Program-made: the position numbers and the translations under genes
Shown here: positions 12,229 to 23,986 of the stretch, one piece after another
Position numbering within the stretch: the first letter of the stretch is position 1
How the letters are laid out: each line of letters opens with the position of its first letter
Assembly (NCBI GenBank): GCA_034509735.1
Contig: JACGWO010000007.1
Span: forward strand, 21,790,046 to 21,854,045
Direction of reading: 5' to 3'
DNA: 64,000 nucleotides
DNA from: Sesamum alatum
Lineage: Eukaryota > Streptophyta > Magnoliopsida > Lamiales > Pedaliaceae
The notes under the pieces: model-generated
The model's input: the letters and a program-made list of their open reading frames with translations, nothing else
What the model was told of the DNA's origin: nothing
Databases searched by the model: none

Positions 12229-12249
12229 CTCAAGGGTACACCCCTTGAG
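12229..12249 (+). other. Conserved LTR hairpin, element D
   Basis: Arms CTCAAGGG (12229-12236) and CCCTTGAG (12242-12249) pair perfectly around the loop TACAC, about 100 bp before the LTR end. The 3' LTR copy (20534-20553) has a 4 nt loop and the same stem. Elements B and C and the solo LTR at 42281 have the same hairpin with compensatory stem changes. It lies downstream of the TATA box and so should be in the RNA. Confidence 0.65.
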
Positions 12250-12352
12250 CGTGTTCTTATAAATTAAAAGCATGCGTTATTTTTTCGTATGTTTATTTTT
12301 ATCGCGCTTCCGCATTCGCGCAATTCCCGGACGATCCACCGATTTCTTTCAG

Positions 12353-12368
12353 TGGTATCAGAGCCCGG
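12353..12368 (+). other. Primer-binding site of element D
   Basis: TGGTATCAGAGCCCGG, complementary to the 3' end of plant initiator tRNA-Met, lies one base after the LTR. It is the classic copia minus-strand priming site. Confidence 0.95.
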
Positions 12369-12564
12369 TTTGGTGTATAGGCCTAGGGTTTATGTGCGTT
12401 ATAAGCATGAAACGTGAAATTGGCATGTTTTTATATTAAATCTTGATTGTTCTTGATTTTAAGCATGTCGATTTTATTGCTTTTAATTCGTGTGAATTTC
12501 TGAATGTTGGTATTTTTCTATTTTTCTTGGGAAACGGGGTGGAAAATTGAACGGAAAACGAGAA

Positions 12565-13065
12565 ACGACGCAGCCGGCCAGCCGAGAGGGCTGGCCGCGC
12601 GCAGCCGCACGCTGCCGGCAGGGCAGACGCGCGCAGGCAAGGGAGGCTGGCGCGCGCCCGCCCAGCCGGTCGCACAGGGGCAGCGCGCATCCAGGAAGGC
12701 TGCGCGCAGGCGCGCGCGCACGCAGACAAGGGTGTCTGCGCGCGCGCCTGCGAGTCCGCGCGCGGACGGGCTCTGGGTAGCGCCGCTAGGCGCGCGCGCA
12801 CGTAGACGGAGGAGTCTGCGCGCGCGCCCGACAGGCGTGCGCAGTGCGCGTCTGCGCGCGCACTGCGCACGGCACGGCCGGCAGCCAGTAGGCCAGCGCG
12901 CGCGCAAGACAAGGGAGCCTGCGCGCGCGGCGGCCTGCCGGAATGCCAGGCCGCGCAGCGCGCTGCCGGCCAGGCGCGCGCGCACGCAGGCAAGGAGCCT
13001 GTGCGCCCGGCCAGGCAGTGCCTGCACGCGCGCAGGGGCGGCAGGCTGAGCCGGCTGCTGCTGCT
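12565..13065 (+). repeat. GC-rich hairpin array in the element D leader
   Basis: CG-alternating sequence holds at least five inverted repeats. Two share one design: arms 12707-12719/12738-12750 and 12789-12799/12818-12828 are joined near the loop by AGAC(A)/(T)GTCT with an unpaired ACGC or ACGT on the 5' side. A 15 bp perfect stem has arms 12836-12850 and 12857-12871. Weaker ones are at 12897-12929 and 12974-13008. Long frames across the block are artefacts of the CG repeats. Confidence 0.75.
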
Positions 13066-14124
13066 AGGGTTTCAAAAACCCTAGCAGTGTTTTTGCTTTT
13101 AATTTTTTAATTATTTTCAGTTTTAATTTTTGAATTAATTCTGAAAAATCGTTTTTGGTTCAATTATGCCTATTTTCTAAAAAGACATTATTTTAGGAGT
13201 AAAATAAATTGGATTTGGAATCCCGGGGTTATTTTACTTAAAATAATGAGGAAAGGTTTTCCTAAAACGAGAAAATATTATTACCAATATTTGTGTTTTA
13301 TTTTTCACACGTTATGCACATATTTATTTATTATTTTGGATATTTATGATTGAAAATTGTATGTTGTTGGTATATTGTGATTATATGATTGGATCATGTG
13401 ATTATGTGTGTTGGACGGAAATGGATGATCGCGAGCCCTAGACCGGATGTATGGTTTATTTTCTGTTGGGCCTGTGTGCCTCTTTTACTGCTTTCTCCTT
13501 CTCTCTTTCTAGTTGCCTTGGAATAATAAGGCATTCTACCTCCCTCCTTATGTACTCCCCCGGGGTTTTCGCTGGGGTTTCTATTTTTAATATGTAATGA
13601 GAGTAGACTAGGAGTGAGGTTTCTATTTTTGTAATTGGTGGAGAAGAAGGAAGGACCACATGGAGAGCCCAGACGGGAGGTCCCTTGGAGTTTTCCATGA
13701 AGTGAAGAAAGAGAAAGAGACCAAGGCCCATCAGCATGATGATTCGGTTACCATTAATGTAATAGTATAGGACCAACCCTAGATTGACCATAGATCCACT
13801 GCGGGCTCAGTGGGTCGCATAGGATTCGGGCTCGTGATCATCCAACAGGGGCGTGCTAGGCTTTAATTTTGCATGTGGTTATGATGATGGATGAATGGGT
13901 TGTTTATTATCGTATAACTGCTGTGGATGGTTTATTTACGCATTATAGATGTATGTGTAGATATTTATTTATTTGAGATCTCGGTCATTATTTACTCTCA
14001 CATTGGTTGGACCAATGTTATAATATTAGACCCTAGACAAAGTGGACATGAACTCTAGGAGTTTGTCCATGCCTTCCAATCCATGGCATAGTGAGGAAGC
14101 TGCTTTGGGTCAATAGCGTGGTCT

Positions 14125-14214
14125 CACGAGTCGTGGCACGTTATTGTACTTAAAGGAAGCTGCATTATGTCATGAACGAAAAGCGGGCTGCTGCTACCTG
14201 TCTCACGAGTCGTG
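14125..14214 (+). other. Paired CACGAGTCGTG palindromes upstream of gag, element D
   Basis: Two identical 11 nt palindromes (14125-14135, 14204-14214) start 79 bp apart, each preceded by TCT. The pair recurs in Z (140-150, 220-230), C (30532-30542, 30614-30624) and, duplicated and partly decayed, in A. Confidence 0.75.
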
Positions 14215-14591
14215 GGGGTACCAGTGGGTCCGTGGCTTGGTCGATTGGGTTGGGTCTAACTCCCAATTAACATGATTCGCTTGGAGTCCTCGGGATCATG
14301 TGAAAGGGTGAGGCAATAATCTTAGGAATCTCGTGGAACGAGAATGGTATGGAATACCTCCCACAGGATCTTTTCCATGCGAATCGTAAAAGCGGGGTAT
14401 GGGAAAAATCGCTGTGGATCCCAAGCCCACTTGGAAAGGATTTTCCGAAAATCACGTTTGAGAGTACTGTGTTTTCGTATAGATAGTGGGAGGATTAAAT
14501 GACTAAAGTCCATGCATTTAATTATTTTATCAAACCACCGTCTTTTATTTTCTGCTGATCGCGCGCTGTTTTCTAAAATGTAGATTTTAAA

Positions 14592-17500
14592 ATGTCTAAG
14601 AACCCACTTTCCATCATTCTTGAGACAAACAAATTCAATGGAACAAACTACAACGACTGATTGCGCAATCTCAGGATAGTCCTAGATTACGAGAACCAAG
14701 GCTACGTCATGGACGAGCCTTTCCCTGGGACCTTACCGGAAGGATCCACGCCAGAAGAACGTGAGACGTTCGAGACTTGGCATAAGGATAACCGGAAGGT
14801 CCGTAGGATCATACTTGCTTCGATGACCAATGAGATTCAGAAGCAATATGAAAGGCTAGACGATGTCCCTTCCATTATGGCTCGCCTTAAGGATTGCTAT
14901 GCAGTCCCTGACCGGCATACTAGGTATGTCGCGACCAAGGCGTTCTTTGGAACGAAAATGACAGAAGGATCCTCTGTACAAGAGCACGGGGTTAAAATGC
15001 TTACCCTGGTGGAAAAGCTCGAGGACCTAAAGGCAGGTCTTGATAATGAAACGTACATAGATGTGATCCTTCAGTCACTCCCACCCTCCTTTGACCAATT
15101 TATCGTCAACTACAACATGAACGCACTTGAGAAGGGCATTCATGAGTTGATCAATATGTTGGTGCAATACGAGGCAACGACTAAGAAGTCCACGCCTTCG
15201 GTATTGTTTGGAGGTGCTTCAACTTCTAATACGAAAGGCAAGGGTGCCGGACGTTGGAAGAAGAAGAAGGGGAAGGGAAAGGCCGTCAAAGCAGCTACGA
15301 ACACTAAGAGTGTTCCCATTGCCAAAGAGGGGAAAGGCAAAGGAAAGGGAAAGGTTGTCTCCAAGCAACAGTCGAAGGCATATGACATATGTATCAACTG
15401 CCGTGAGAAAGGGCATTGGAAGAGAGAGTGCCCCAAACTCTTCTCGAACCAAGGTATATATGTGATTGAGGTTAATATGGTCACTAGTTCTGCCTCTTGG
15501 GTATTAGATACCGGCTGTGGAGCTCACATTTGCAATGACTTGCAGGTGTCGAAAAGAAGCAGAAAATTGGGTAGCGGGGACATGATCCTGAAGCTTGGGA
15601 ATGGCAAGGCCATCTCGGCAGAAGCAGTAGGATCCGCCACTCTAGTGATTAGTGATAGTATTAGCATAGATTTAGAGCAAGTTTATTTTGTACCCAGTAT
15701 GATTAAAAACATCATTTCCATTCCATTGTTGGACAATAGTGGTTATGAGTTTAGAATCAATAAAAATTGCTTTTATTTGATGAGGTGTGGAATTGCTCAT
15801 CTACTTGATACATTGCATAACGGACTCTATATCTTGCAACAAACGAATTTCGTCCTCAATGCACAACACAAATGAAAATTAGATAATAACGGGAACGCAC
15901 GTCTGTGGCACGCTAGGCTAGGTCACATATCCCAAGATAGGATGAAAAGGTTGGTAGACTCAAAGAACCTCGAGGTTGGGGACTTGAGCGATCTACCAAC
16001 TTGTGAGTCCTGTCTAAGAGGGAAAATGACCAAGAAGCCCTTTGTAGGACAAAACAGGCTTGCCACAGGTCTGTTGGACTTGGTCCATACAGACGTATGT
16101 GGACCACTAAGGACGCAGGCTCGAGGTGGGTTCTCATACTTCATAACCTTCACCAATGATCATTCACGGTATGGTTATGTTTACCTGATGAGGTACAAGT
16201 CTGAAGCTCTTGAGAGGTTTAAAGAATTCAGACTTGAAGTGGAGAACCAAACCAACTGCAAAATTAAAATCCTTCGGTCGGACCGAGGTGGTGAATACCT
16301 TAGTACGGAGTTCCTAGATTATCTAAAAGAACATGGTATAATATCAGAATGGACACCTCCAGGAACACCGCAATTAAATGGTGTCTCTGAAAGGAGGAAT
16401 CGAACCCTGTTGGACATGGTTTGGTCCATGATGAGTTTTACCAAATTGCCCTTATCGTTTTGGGGCTATGCACTAGAAACGGCGGCCAAATTATTGAATT
16501 TAGCGCCTACTATTATATTGACCCAAACGCCATATGAGATATGGCACGGCAAGCCTGCATCCTACAACTACTTGAAAGTGTGGGGTAGCCCCGCATATGT
16601 CAAGAGGTTAGTGGGAGATAAGTTAGAATCTAGGTCTAGCTTATGCAGGTTCGTTGGATACCCTAAAAAAACTGCGGGTTATTACTTTTATGACCCCCTG
16701 GAACAAAAGGTGTTTGTTTCAAGAAATGCAGTATTCTTGGAGCAAGGCTTCCCGGAGGATATCCAATCTGATGAGCTGATCCTTGAGGAATCAAGTGATG
16801 GAATCCAGCCATCAGACACAGTCGCGGAACCCTCACTTAGAGGATTCAGGATTACCAGCCGAAGGGCTGACCAACCTCGAGAAGTCCAACATGCTAGGCA
16901 TGAAGGACAGCCTCAGGAACAGCCAGTCCCGGTTCCTGAACCGCCGGCTCCGATACAGTCAGCGCCCACAATTACCACTGACGTTCCCGTTCTTCGTAGG
17001 TCCACTAGAGAGTCCAGACCTCCAGTGAGATATGGCTTTCTAGGTGCGACCGATCTTTTGGATAACGATCCTAAGACTTATGGAGAAGCGATGTCTGACA
17101 TCGACTCCGGGAAATGGCTTGAGGCCATGAAAGCCGAAATGGACTCCATGAGCGAGAACCAAGTCTGGAGTCTTGTAGATCCACCAAAAGGTGTTAAGCC
17201 AGTCGGCTGTAAGTGGGTCTACAAGAGTAAACTTGGCGTTGATGGAGAAGTCACAACCTTTAAGGCTAGGCTTGTAGCTAAGGGATACACTCAACGATTC
17301 GGGGTCGATTTTGAGGATACCTACTTGCCAGTAGCCATGGCTAAGTCCATTCGGATCCTGCTCGCCATAGCAACATGGTATGACTATGAGATATGGCAGA
17401 TGGACGTGAAAACGGCCTTCCTCAACGGTTTCGTTGAAGAGGAGATCTATATGGATCAGTCACAGGGTTTCACGGTCACTGGAGAAGAGCAGAAAGTCTG

Positions 17501-18644
17501 TCGTCTCCAGAAGTCCATCTATGGCCTCAAACAAGCCTCCCGAAGTTGGAACATTCGCTTTGATGAAGTAATACGGGGTTATGACTTCATCAAAAACGAA
17601 TCCGACCCTTGTGTATACAAGAAGGTCAGTGGGAGTTCAATAGTATTCCTAGTGCATTATGTGGATGACATTCTGCTCATTGGTAATGACGTTAGAATGT
17701 TAGGAAACACAAAAGCATGGTTGTCAACCCAGTTTTCCATGAAGGACTTGGGTGAAGCCTCCTACATCCTAGGCATCCAGATTGTCAGGGACAGATCTAA
17801 AAGGATGTTAGGACTCACCCAAAACTCGTATATGGAGAAAGTCCTAAAGAGATATCGAATGGACAACTCCAAACGAGGATTCCTTCCAATGAGGCATGGG
17901 ATCAAGTTATCCAAGAAACAGTCCCCACAGACTGATGAGGAACTTGAAAGGATGAAGGTCATCCCCTATGCTTTTGCCGTAGGTAGCATACAATATGCGG
18001 TTCATTGCACTAGGCCTGACATTGCATACGCTTTGAGTGTAACAAGCAAATATCAGTCCTGCGCAGGAGAGGCACATTGGAATGCTGTTAAGGGCATCCT
18101 TAAGTACCTAAGGAGGACTAAGGACATGTTCCTAGTCTATGGCAATGGAGAACTAATTCTGGAAGGCTTTAGCGACGCCAGCTTCCAGTCTGATGACGAT
18201 GATGCCAAGTCTCAATCGGGGTACGTATTCAAACTCAATGGAGGAGTAGTAGCTTGGAAAAGTTCCAAGCAAGCAACCATTGCTAACTCCACCACAGAGG
18301 CTGAATACATAGCAGCTTCAAAAGCTGCTAAGGAAGCGGTTTGGATGAGAAACTACATCCAAGAGTTGGGTGTGGTGCCTAGCATCGCCGAGCCCGTTGT
18401 CATCTTCTGTGATAACAACGGCGCTATAGCGCAAGCAAAGGAACCGAGATCTCACCACCGTTCCAAACACATTCTTAGACGCTACCATCTTCTTAGAGAA
18501 ATGGTAGGAAGAGGTGACGTCCGGATGGACCGAGTCAACTCGGCAGACAACACAGCAGACCCGCTGACAAAGCCTATGTCGCAGAGCGCTCATACGCAAC
18601 ATCTTGAGAAGATGGGGATTAAGCATATGGGCAATTGGCTTTAA
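14592..18644 (+). pseudogene. gag-pol polyprotein of element D, single frame with two TGA codons
   Basis: The ATG at 14592 starts the same N-terminus as intact gag of element C. The frame runs 1351 codons to TAA at 18642, broken only by TGA at codon 23 (Trp in C) and codon 428 (Arg in C). Numbering from 14592, the order is copia-type gag, basic Lys/Gly linker, zinc knuckle (C267, C270, H275, C280), protease with LDTGCG (D306), integrase with D501, D564 and E600 (D,D35E), RT with YVDD at 1023-1026, and RNase H with SDAS, TEAEY and ADNTADPL. It would supply particle protein, processing, reverse transcription and integration. Both stops are single transitions and CGA to TGA fits cytosine methylation decay. 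Without readthrough the copy is inactive. Pol after 15876 is fully open. Confidence 0.95.
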
Positions 18645-18649
18645 AGGTC

Positions 18650-18660
18650 AAGTGGGAGAT
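18650..18660 (+). other. Polypurine tract of element D
   Basis: AAGTGGGAGAT lies immediately before the 3' LTR and six bases after the pol stop. It primes plus-strand synthesis. Confidence 0.9.
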
Positions 18661-20657
18661 TGTTAGAATAGGTGACCATGTAAGCCAATTTTGGCAGGAA
18701 TATGTAACCTATGTCTAGACAATTCTTTGGTATTTGATAAAACATTTATGAATAAAGAAGTGAAAATTCAAATGGCAATACTTTGTTTACGTTCACTTAT
18801 CTGCATTTTATATTTCTGTTCACTACGCAAACAAAGCCCACGGACTGAGAAACGATTTCGGGGACTGGGACTACGCTTGGAGGTAGGTCCATGAAATCAA
18901 TCTCGCCGAATCAGTTCGGAAATCTCCAAGTCAAGGAATCCCGAAAAATGGGTACCGGGATTCCCTTTGAGACTTGCACTAAGCATCTGCTGTCGTATTT
19001 CATCGACGGGTGATGAAGGTCGTCTAAGCAGTGTTAGTAGGTCAGCGTGCTAGGAAGCAGCTGACTGATGTGACTCGCGGAAACCGTCTTACGGAGGACC
19101 TTGAGTATGGTCAGCAAGGTATGACGTGTATTCCCGGTTCCAACGGTACAGGCCAAGTCCTTTGACTTGAGGAACTGCTGAGTTTACCTGTGCATCAGGT
19201 CTGTATCTTAGATATGGTGAGAGATTGCCAAAATGCTCTTGAGTAGTCATAAGCTATGTCTAGTGAAGCTCGGGTGTACAAAGTGACAGTAGTTTCCAAG
19301 AAAGGATCTGTCTCCTGTCAAAAGGTATTGACAGTTGAGTCTCATGTATGCTCTGTGTCTTGTCCCTGAAATCTGTGGCCACAGTAACTGAACAGAAGGG
19401 AAAGGTTTCCCTTGCGGCGTTTAGTAAGGACAGACCGACACTTAGGTCCAAAATGGGTACCTGCTTTTTCCGTGCCCTAGACTCTAAGTGATGAGACCGA
19501 AGACAGAAGGACAAGTGTACTGTTAGAGCCTAAATGTTCATCCCCGAATATTTCACCTAGTCTTTAGTGCCATGGACCGTTGCTAGATGGCCACCCATGG
19601 TAACGGGCGGATTCTAGGAATCCGACCTAGTCTAGCTGAATGGTGAACCTAAAGAGTGACACACTATCCACACACACTTAGTATTTAATTTGAAATTAAA
19701 TATTGGAGTAAAGGAATGATTAAATTAGATTTAATCGGGTCCTATATTTTCTTGGAGAAATTAAGTTCTTCTATTTGATAAAGGGAATTAAATTAATAAA
19801 TAGGATTTATTAAAAGGGTTGATTTAATGGGCTTAGAATAAATAATAATATTTATTTATTATATTATATTTATTCTTTTAGCCTTTTGGAATATTTAATG
19901 GGATTTAAATATTCCATTAAATTAAAATCAACGGTTGAGATGGAAACGGGAGATGGAAGGCTAGGATTCGTTTGACTAGGTCAAACACTAGTTTGACTAG
20001 GACTTTGACTAGGTCAAAATCCTAGTCAAATTAGAGTACCTAGAGTTGGAGTTTAAAGAGGATTAAACTCCTCCTCTATATAAACATCTAGCTTCCAACA
20101 ATTGTAGGATGATGATTCTTGAAAACACACACAACACACACTCTCCCCTTCTCCTCATCTCTCGTCCGCCCCCTCTCTCTCTAGCAAGAAAATATTTTTC
20201 TTAGTTCTTTTTGTTCTTGGAACATTAGAACTTAGATGAATCAATACCGTTAATCGATAACGGGTTGTTGATTCATCCACTCCAAAAATATACACTTGTT
20301 CGTTGCTAGCACGACGTGCAAGATACGTGGGTGGATCGTGTGTCACGATTTGGAGGGTCTCAAGAACGAGATCTCGGTGCAAAACGGGGAACAACGCGAG
20401 TAGCCGTTGAAGTCGAAAACGACAACGGGTAGGTCTCGGTTTACATTTTCGCCTCTTTTAATTTTCAACTCTATGACCTCCATGATTTCTTTACATGCTT
20501 TATAATCATGAGATACACCGAACGCCCGGGAACCTCAAGGGTACACCCTTGAGCGTGTTCTTTTTAAATTAAAAGCATGCTTTATTTTTTCGTATGTTTA
20601 TTTTTATCGCGCTTCTGCATTCGCGCAATTCCCGGGACGATCCACCGATTTCTTTCA
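18661..20657 (+). repeat. 3' LTR of element D
   Basis: The 1997 bp LTR is a near copy of 10358-12351, ending TTTCTTTCA at 20657, with GCCCT following at 20658-20662. TATA box at 20077-20084, palindrome CTGTGGCCACAG at 19373-19384, LTR hairpin at 20534-20553. Confidence 0.96.
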
Positions 20658-20662
20658 GCCCT

Positions 20663-20955
20663 GTCTCGAGGTCGTCGACTTGGAACGTTTCAGACCCAAC
20701 TCTTAATCTGTTGGTTTCATGACCACCATCCAATGCGTGGCCCAACTGCATGAGTTGTTAACCGTGGTCTGTGGGCTTTGTTGCAATACAAGTAAAATAC
20801 CGTTTTAACATATGTAAAATGACTGCAACAAAGTAGGTACCAATAGTGATGAACACTTATTTTATTCATCACATAATAATATTACATTTACATCAAGTTG
20901 TCGAATAGCTTACAAATCGCCAAACCTATTGGCTTTCTGATCACCTGTTCCAACA
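20663..20955 (-). repeat. 3' LTR of element B, proximal part
   Basis: This continues the LTR interrupted at 10357. It ends GTTCCAACA at 20955, followed by the reverse-complement polypurine tract (20956-20971). Confidence 0.9.
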
Positions 20956-23900
20956 ATCTCTCACTTGACCTAAAGTCAATCACCCATTGACCTCAAACCC
21001 ATCTTATCTAGATGCTGAGTATGGGCAACTTGCGACACGAGCTTAGTAAGTGGATCTGCTATGTTTTCTGCGGAGCTGACTCGGTCTATCCGAACGTCAC
21101 CCCAGCTAACCATATGTCTGAGCAGATGGCAGCATTTAAGAATATGCTTGGATCGGTGATGAGATCTCGGTTCCTTTGCTTGCGCTATGGCCCCGTTGTT
21201 ATCGCAGAAGATAACCACTGGCTCAGCGATGCTAGTTACTACACCCAACTCTTGGATGTAGCTCTTCATCCAAACCGCCTCCTTAGGAGCTTCCGAAGCT
21301 GCTATTTATTCAGACTCTGTGGTGGAGTCCGCCGTGGTAGCCTGCTTGGAACTCTTCCAAGCAACCATGCCACCATAAAGTCTGAACACATAACCAGACT
21401 GAGACTTGGTATCATCGTCATCCGACTGGAAGCTAGCGTCGCTATGGCCTTCCAGTATCAACTCTCCACCGCCGTAGATGAAGAACATGTCCTTAGTCCT
21501 TTTCAGGTACTTCAGGATAGTTTTGACCGCACTCGAGTGTGCCTCCTCGGCACACTACTGATATCGACTAGTCACGCTCGAAGCGAAAGCCACATCAGGT
21601 CTAGTGCACTGGACAGCGTACTGAATGCTGCCTATGGCTGAAGCATAGGGGATGTCCAACATCCATTTAAGCTCCTCATCAGTCTTAGGAGACTTCTTCT
21701 TAGATAACTTAATTCCATGCCTCATAGGAAGGAATCCTCGTTTTCAGTTCTCCATCTTAAATCTCTTCAAGACTTTCTCAATATACGAGGACTAAGCCAT
21801 TCCTAACGTCCTTCTAGATCTATCCCTGTAGATCTTGATGCCAAGGATGTAGGATGCCTCGCCCTTATCCCTCATGGAGAAGTGTGTTGACAACCAAGCT
21901 TTAGTGGTATCCAACATCTTAGCATCATTCCCAATGAGCAAGATGTCATCCACATAAAGCACCAGAAACGAAACCGAGCTCCCACTGATCTTCTTGTATA
22001 CACAAGGATCGGACTCGTTCTTAATGAAATCATATCCCCGTATGACTTCATCAAAACGTATGTTCCAGCTTCGGGAAGCTTTGTTTGAGGCCATAGATGG
22101 ACCTTTAGAGACGACAAACTTTCTGCTCTTCTCCAACAGATGTGAAACCTTCCGGCTGATCTATATAGATCTCTTCCTCTACGAAACTGTTGAGGAAGGC
22201 GATTTTCACGTCCATCTACTATATCTCATAGTCATACAATGCTGCTATGGCAAGCAGTATCCGAATGGACTTGGCCATTGCTACAGGCGAGTAGGTTTCC
22301 TCAAAGTCGACCCCTGGTCGCTGAGTGTAACCCTTCGCCACAAGCCAGGCTTTGAAGGTTGTAACCTCCCCGATAGCTCCAAGCTTACGTTTGTAGACCC
22401 ATTTACACCCTACGGGTTTTACCCCTTTTGGTGGGTCCACTAGGGTCCAAACCTGGTTTGTACCCATCGAGTCAATCTCAGATTTCATGGCCTCAAGCCA
22501 TTTATCCTAATCGATGTCCAACATCGCTTCTCCGTACGTCTTTGGATCATTATCCAACTGATCGGTCAGGCCCAGAAATCGATACCTATCAGGTGCATCG
22601 GATACTCTGGCCGACCTACGGAGGACTGGAACATTATCAATGAGAACTTCCGGCTCAGATGTCACTGCCGCCTCATGGGGTACCTCACTTGATTCCTCAA
22701 GGAGTACCTCATCGCGTCGACTATCCGATGGAAAACCCTTCTCCAAGAACACTGCGTTGCGCGAGACAAAAACCTTTTGCTCGGAGGGATCATAGAACTA
22801 ATACCCCCTAGTTTCTTTCGGATAGCCAATGAACCTGCATAAACTAGACATCGAGTCCAGCTTATCTCCCACTAATCTCTTGACATATGCGGGGCAACCC
22901 CACACTTTCAAGTATTTGTAGGAGGCAGGATTGCCATGCCATATCTCATATGGCGTCTGGGATATCTTCTTAGATGGCGCCAAGTTCAAAACTTTGGCCG
23001 CCGTCTCAAGAGCGTATCCCCAAAAGGATAAGGGGAGTTCGATAAAACTCATCATGGATCGGACCATGTCCAACAAGGTCCGATTCCTCCTTTCAGACAC
23101 ACCATTAAGCTGTGGTGTTCCAGGAGGGATCCACTGAGAGAGAATCCCATTCTCTTTTAGATAATTAGTAAACTCTGCACTCAAATACTCTCCACCTCGG
23201 TCCGACCGAAGGGCTTTGATCTTTCGACCGATTTGGTTCTCTACTTCATGTCTGTATTCCTTAAACCTTCCAAAGGCTTCAGACTTGTACCTCATCAGGT
23301 AAACATAAACATACCGTGAGTGATCATCGGTAAAGGTTATGAAGTACGAGTACCCACCTCTAGCCTGAGTATTTAGTGGACCACAGATGTCCGTATGGAT
23401 CAAATCCAACAGACCGTTGGCTAGCGTGCTTTGTCCAACAAAGGGTTTCTTGGTCATTTTTCCCTTCAGACAGGATTCGTAGGTCGGTAGGTTGTTCAAA
23501 TTGTCTATTTCTCGACTCTTTCAGTCCACCAACCTTCTTATCCTATATTTGGAGATATGACCTAACCTCGCATGGCATATCTGTGCGTCATCATGATTAT
23601 CCCGTTTTCGTTTGTGTTCCGCAGTCATAATCCAATTAGACTGTTGAAGTATGTACAGACCTTTTACCAATGTACCAAGAAAATGAGAAATACCATCCTT
23701 TATAATGAAGAAATTATTTTTATTGATGGTAAATAAATATCCCTCCTTGTCAAGAACCGGCACAGATACAATGTTTTTAATCATGCTAGGTACATAGAAA
23801 CAGTTATTCAGTACAATTCTAACATGACTACTAATGGCTAACTCCATTGATCCTACGGCTTCTGCAGCAACGGCCTTGCCATCGCCTAGCCTCAGGATCA

Positions 23901-23968
23901 TCTCATCCTTGGTTAGCCTCCTGCTTCTTTGCAGTGCTTGCAAATCATTGCAGATGTGAGAACCACAC
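20956..23968 (-). pseudogene. pol pseudogene of element B (PR fragment, IN, RT, RH); gag absent
   Basis: Read leftward from 23968 there is a protease C-terminal part beginning GCGSHIC, integrase (open frame 23499-22798 with HTDICGP, LRSDRGGEY and SERRNRT), RT in two frames with YVDD at 21956-21945, and RNase H (21488-20976). The PBS is joined directly to the protease within the catalytic DTG motif, removing leader and gag (about 3.15 kb in D coordinates). An open frame (24036-23521) therefore runs from LTR through the PBS into protease, an artefact of the deletion. Several frameshifts and stops break pol. It cannot encode particles, but keeps PBS, PPT and both LTRs, so it could have been mobilised in trans. 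Confidence 0.88.
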
Positions 23969-23984
23969 CCGGGCTCTGGTACCA
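23969..23984 (-). other. Primer-binding site of element B
   Basis: In reverse complement this is TGGTACCAGAGCCCGG, one base from the D site. It is two bases inside the LTR end and directly fused to protease sequence. Confidence 0.85.
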
Positions 23985-23986
23985 CT

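Larger units (their letters stand above)
10358..12351 (+). repeat. 5' LTR of element D
   Basis: The 1994 bp LTR begins TGTTAGAATAGG and ends GATTTCTTTCA. A TATA box at 11772-11779 (TATATAAA) places the likely transcript start near 11800. The sequence after it is CA- then CT-rich. The LTR hairpin is at 12229-12249 and the CTGTGGCCACAG palindrome at 11068-11079. Confidence 0.96.
12369..14591 (+). other. Untranslated leader of element D
   Basis: About 2.2 kb lies between PBS and gag with no coding signature. It contains the GC-rich hairpin block (12565-13065), then AT-rich sequence, and two CACGAGTCGTG palindromes at 14125-14135 and 14204-14214. The same elements in the same order occur in Z, C and A. 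Leaders this long are unusual for copia and imply a regulatory or structural role. Confidence 0.8.
10358..20657 (+). mobile_element. Near-intact copia LTR retrotransposon, element D (10.3 kb)
   Basis: This is a complete structure: 5' LTR 10358-12351, PBS 12353-12368, 2.2 kb leader, a single gag-pol frame 14592-18644, polypurine tract 18650-18660, and 3' LTR 18661-20657. It is flanked by GCCCT duplications and lies in the 3' LTR of B in opposite orientation. By eye the LTRs differ at roughly 50 of about 2000 positions (2-3%), clustered in the first 450 bp. Gag-pol is uninterrupted except for two TGA codons. This is the youngest-looking full copy in the window. Confidence 0.96.

Noticed and set aside
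12353..12368. tRNA-like sequence
   Set aside because: Only the last 16 bases resemble initiator tRNA-Met; this is a primer-binding site, not a tRNA gene.
12436..13049. Open frames of 169-185 codons on both strands
   Set aside because: Same cause as above: stop-codon depletion in the GC-rich leader of D, with no shared peptide between copies.
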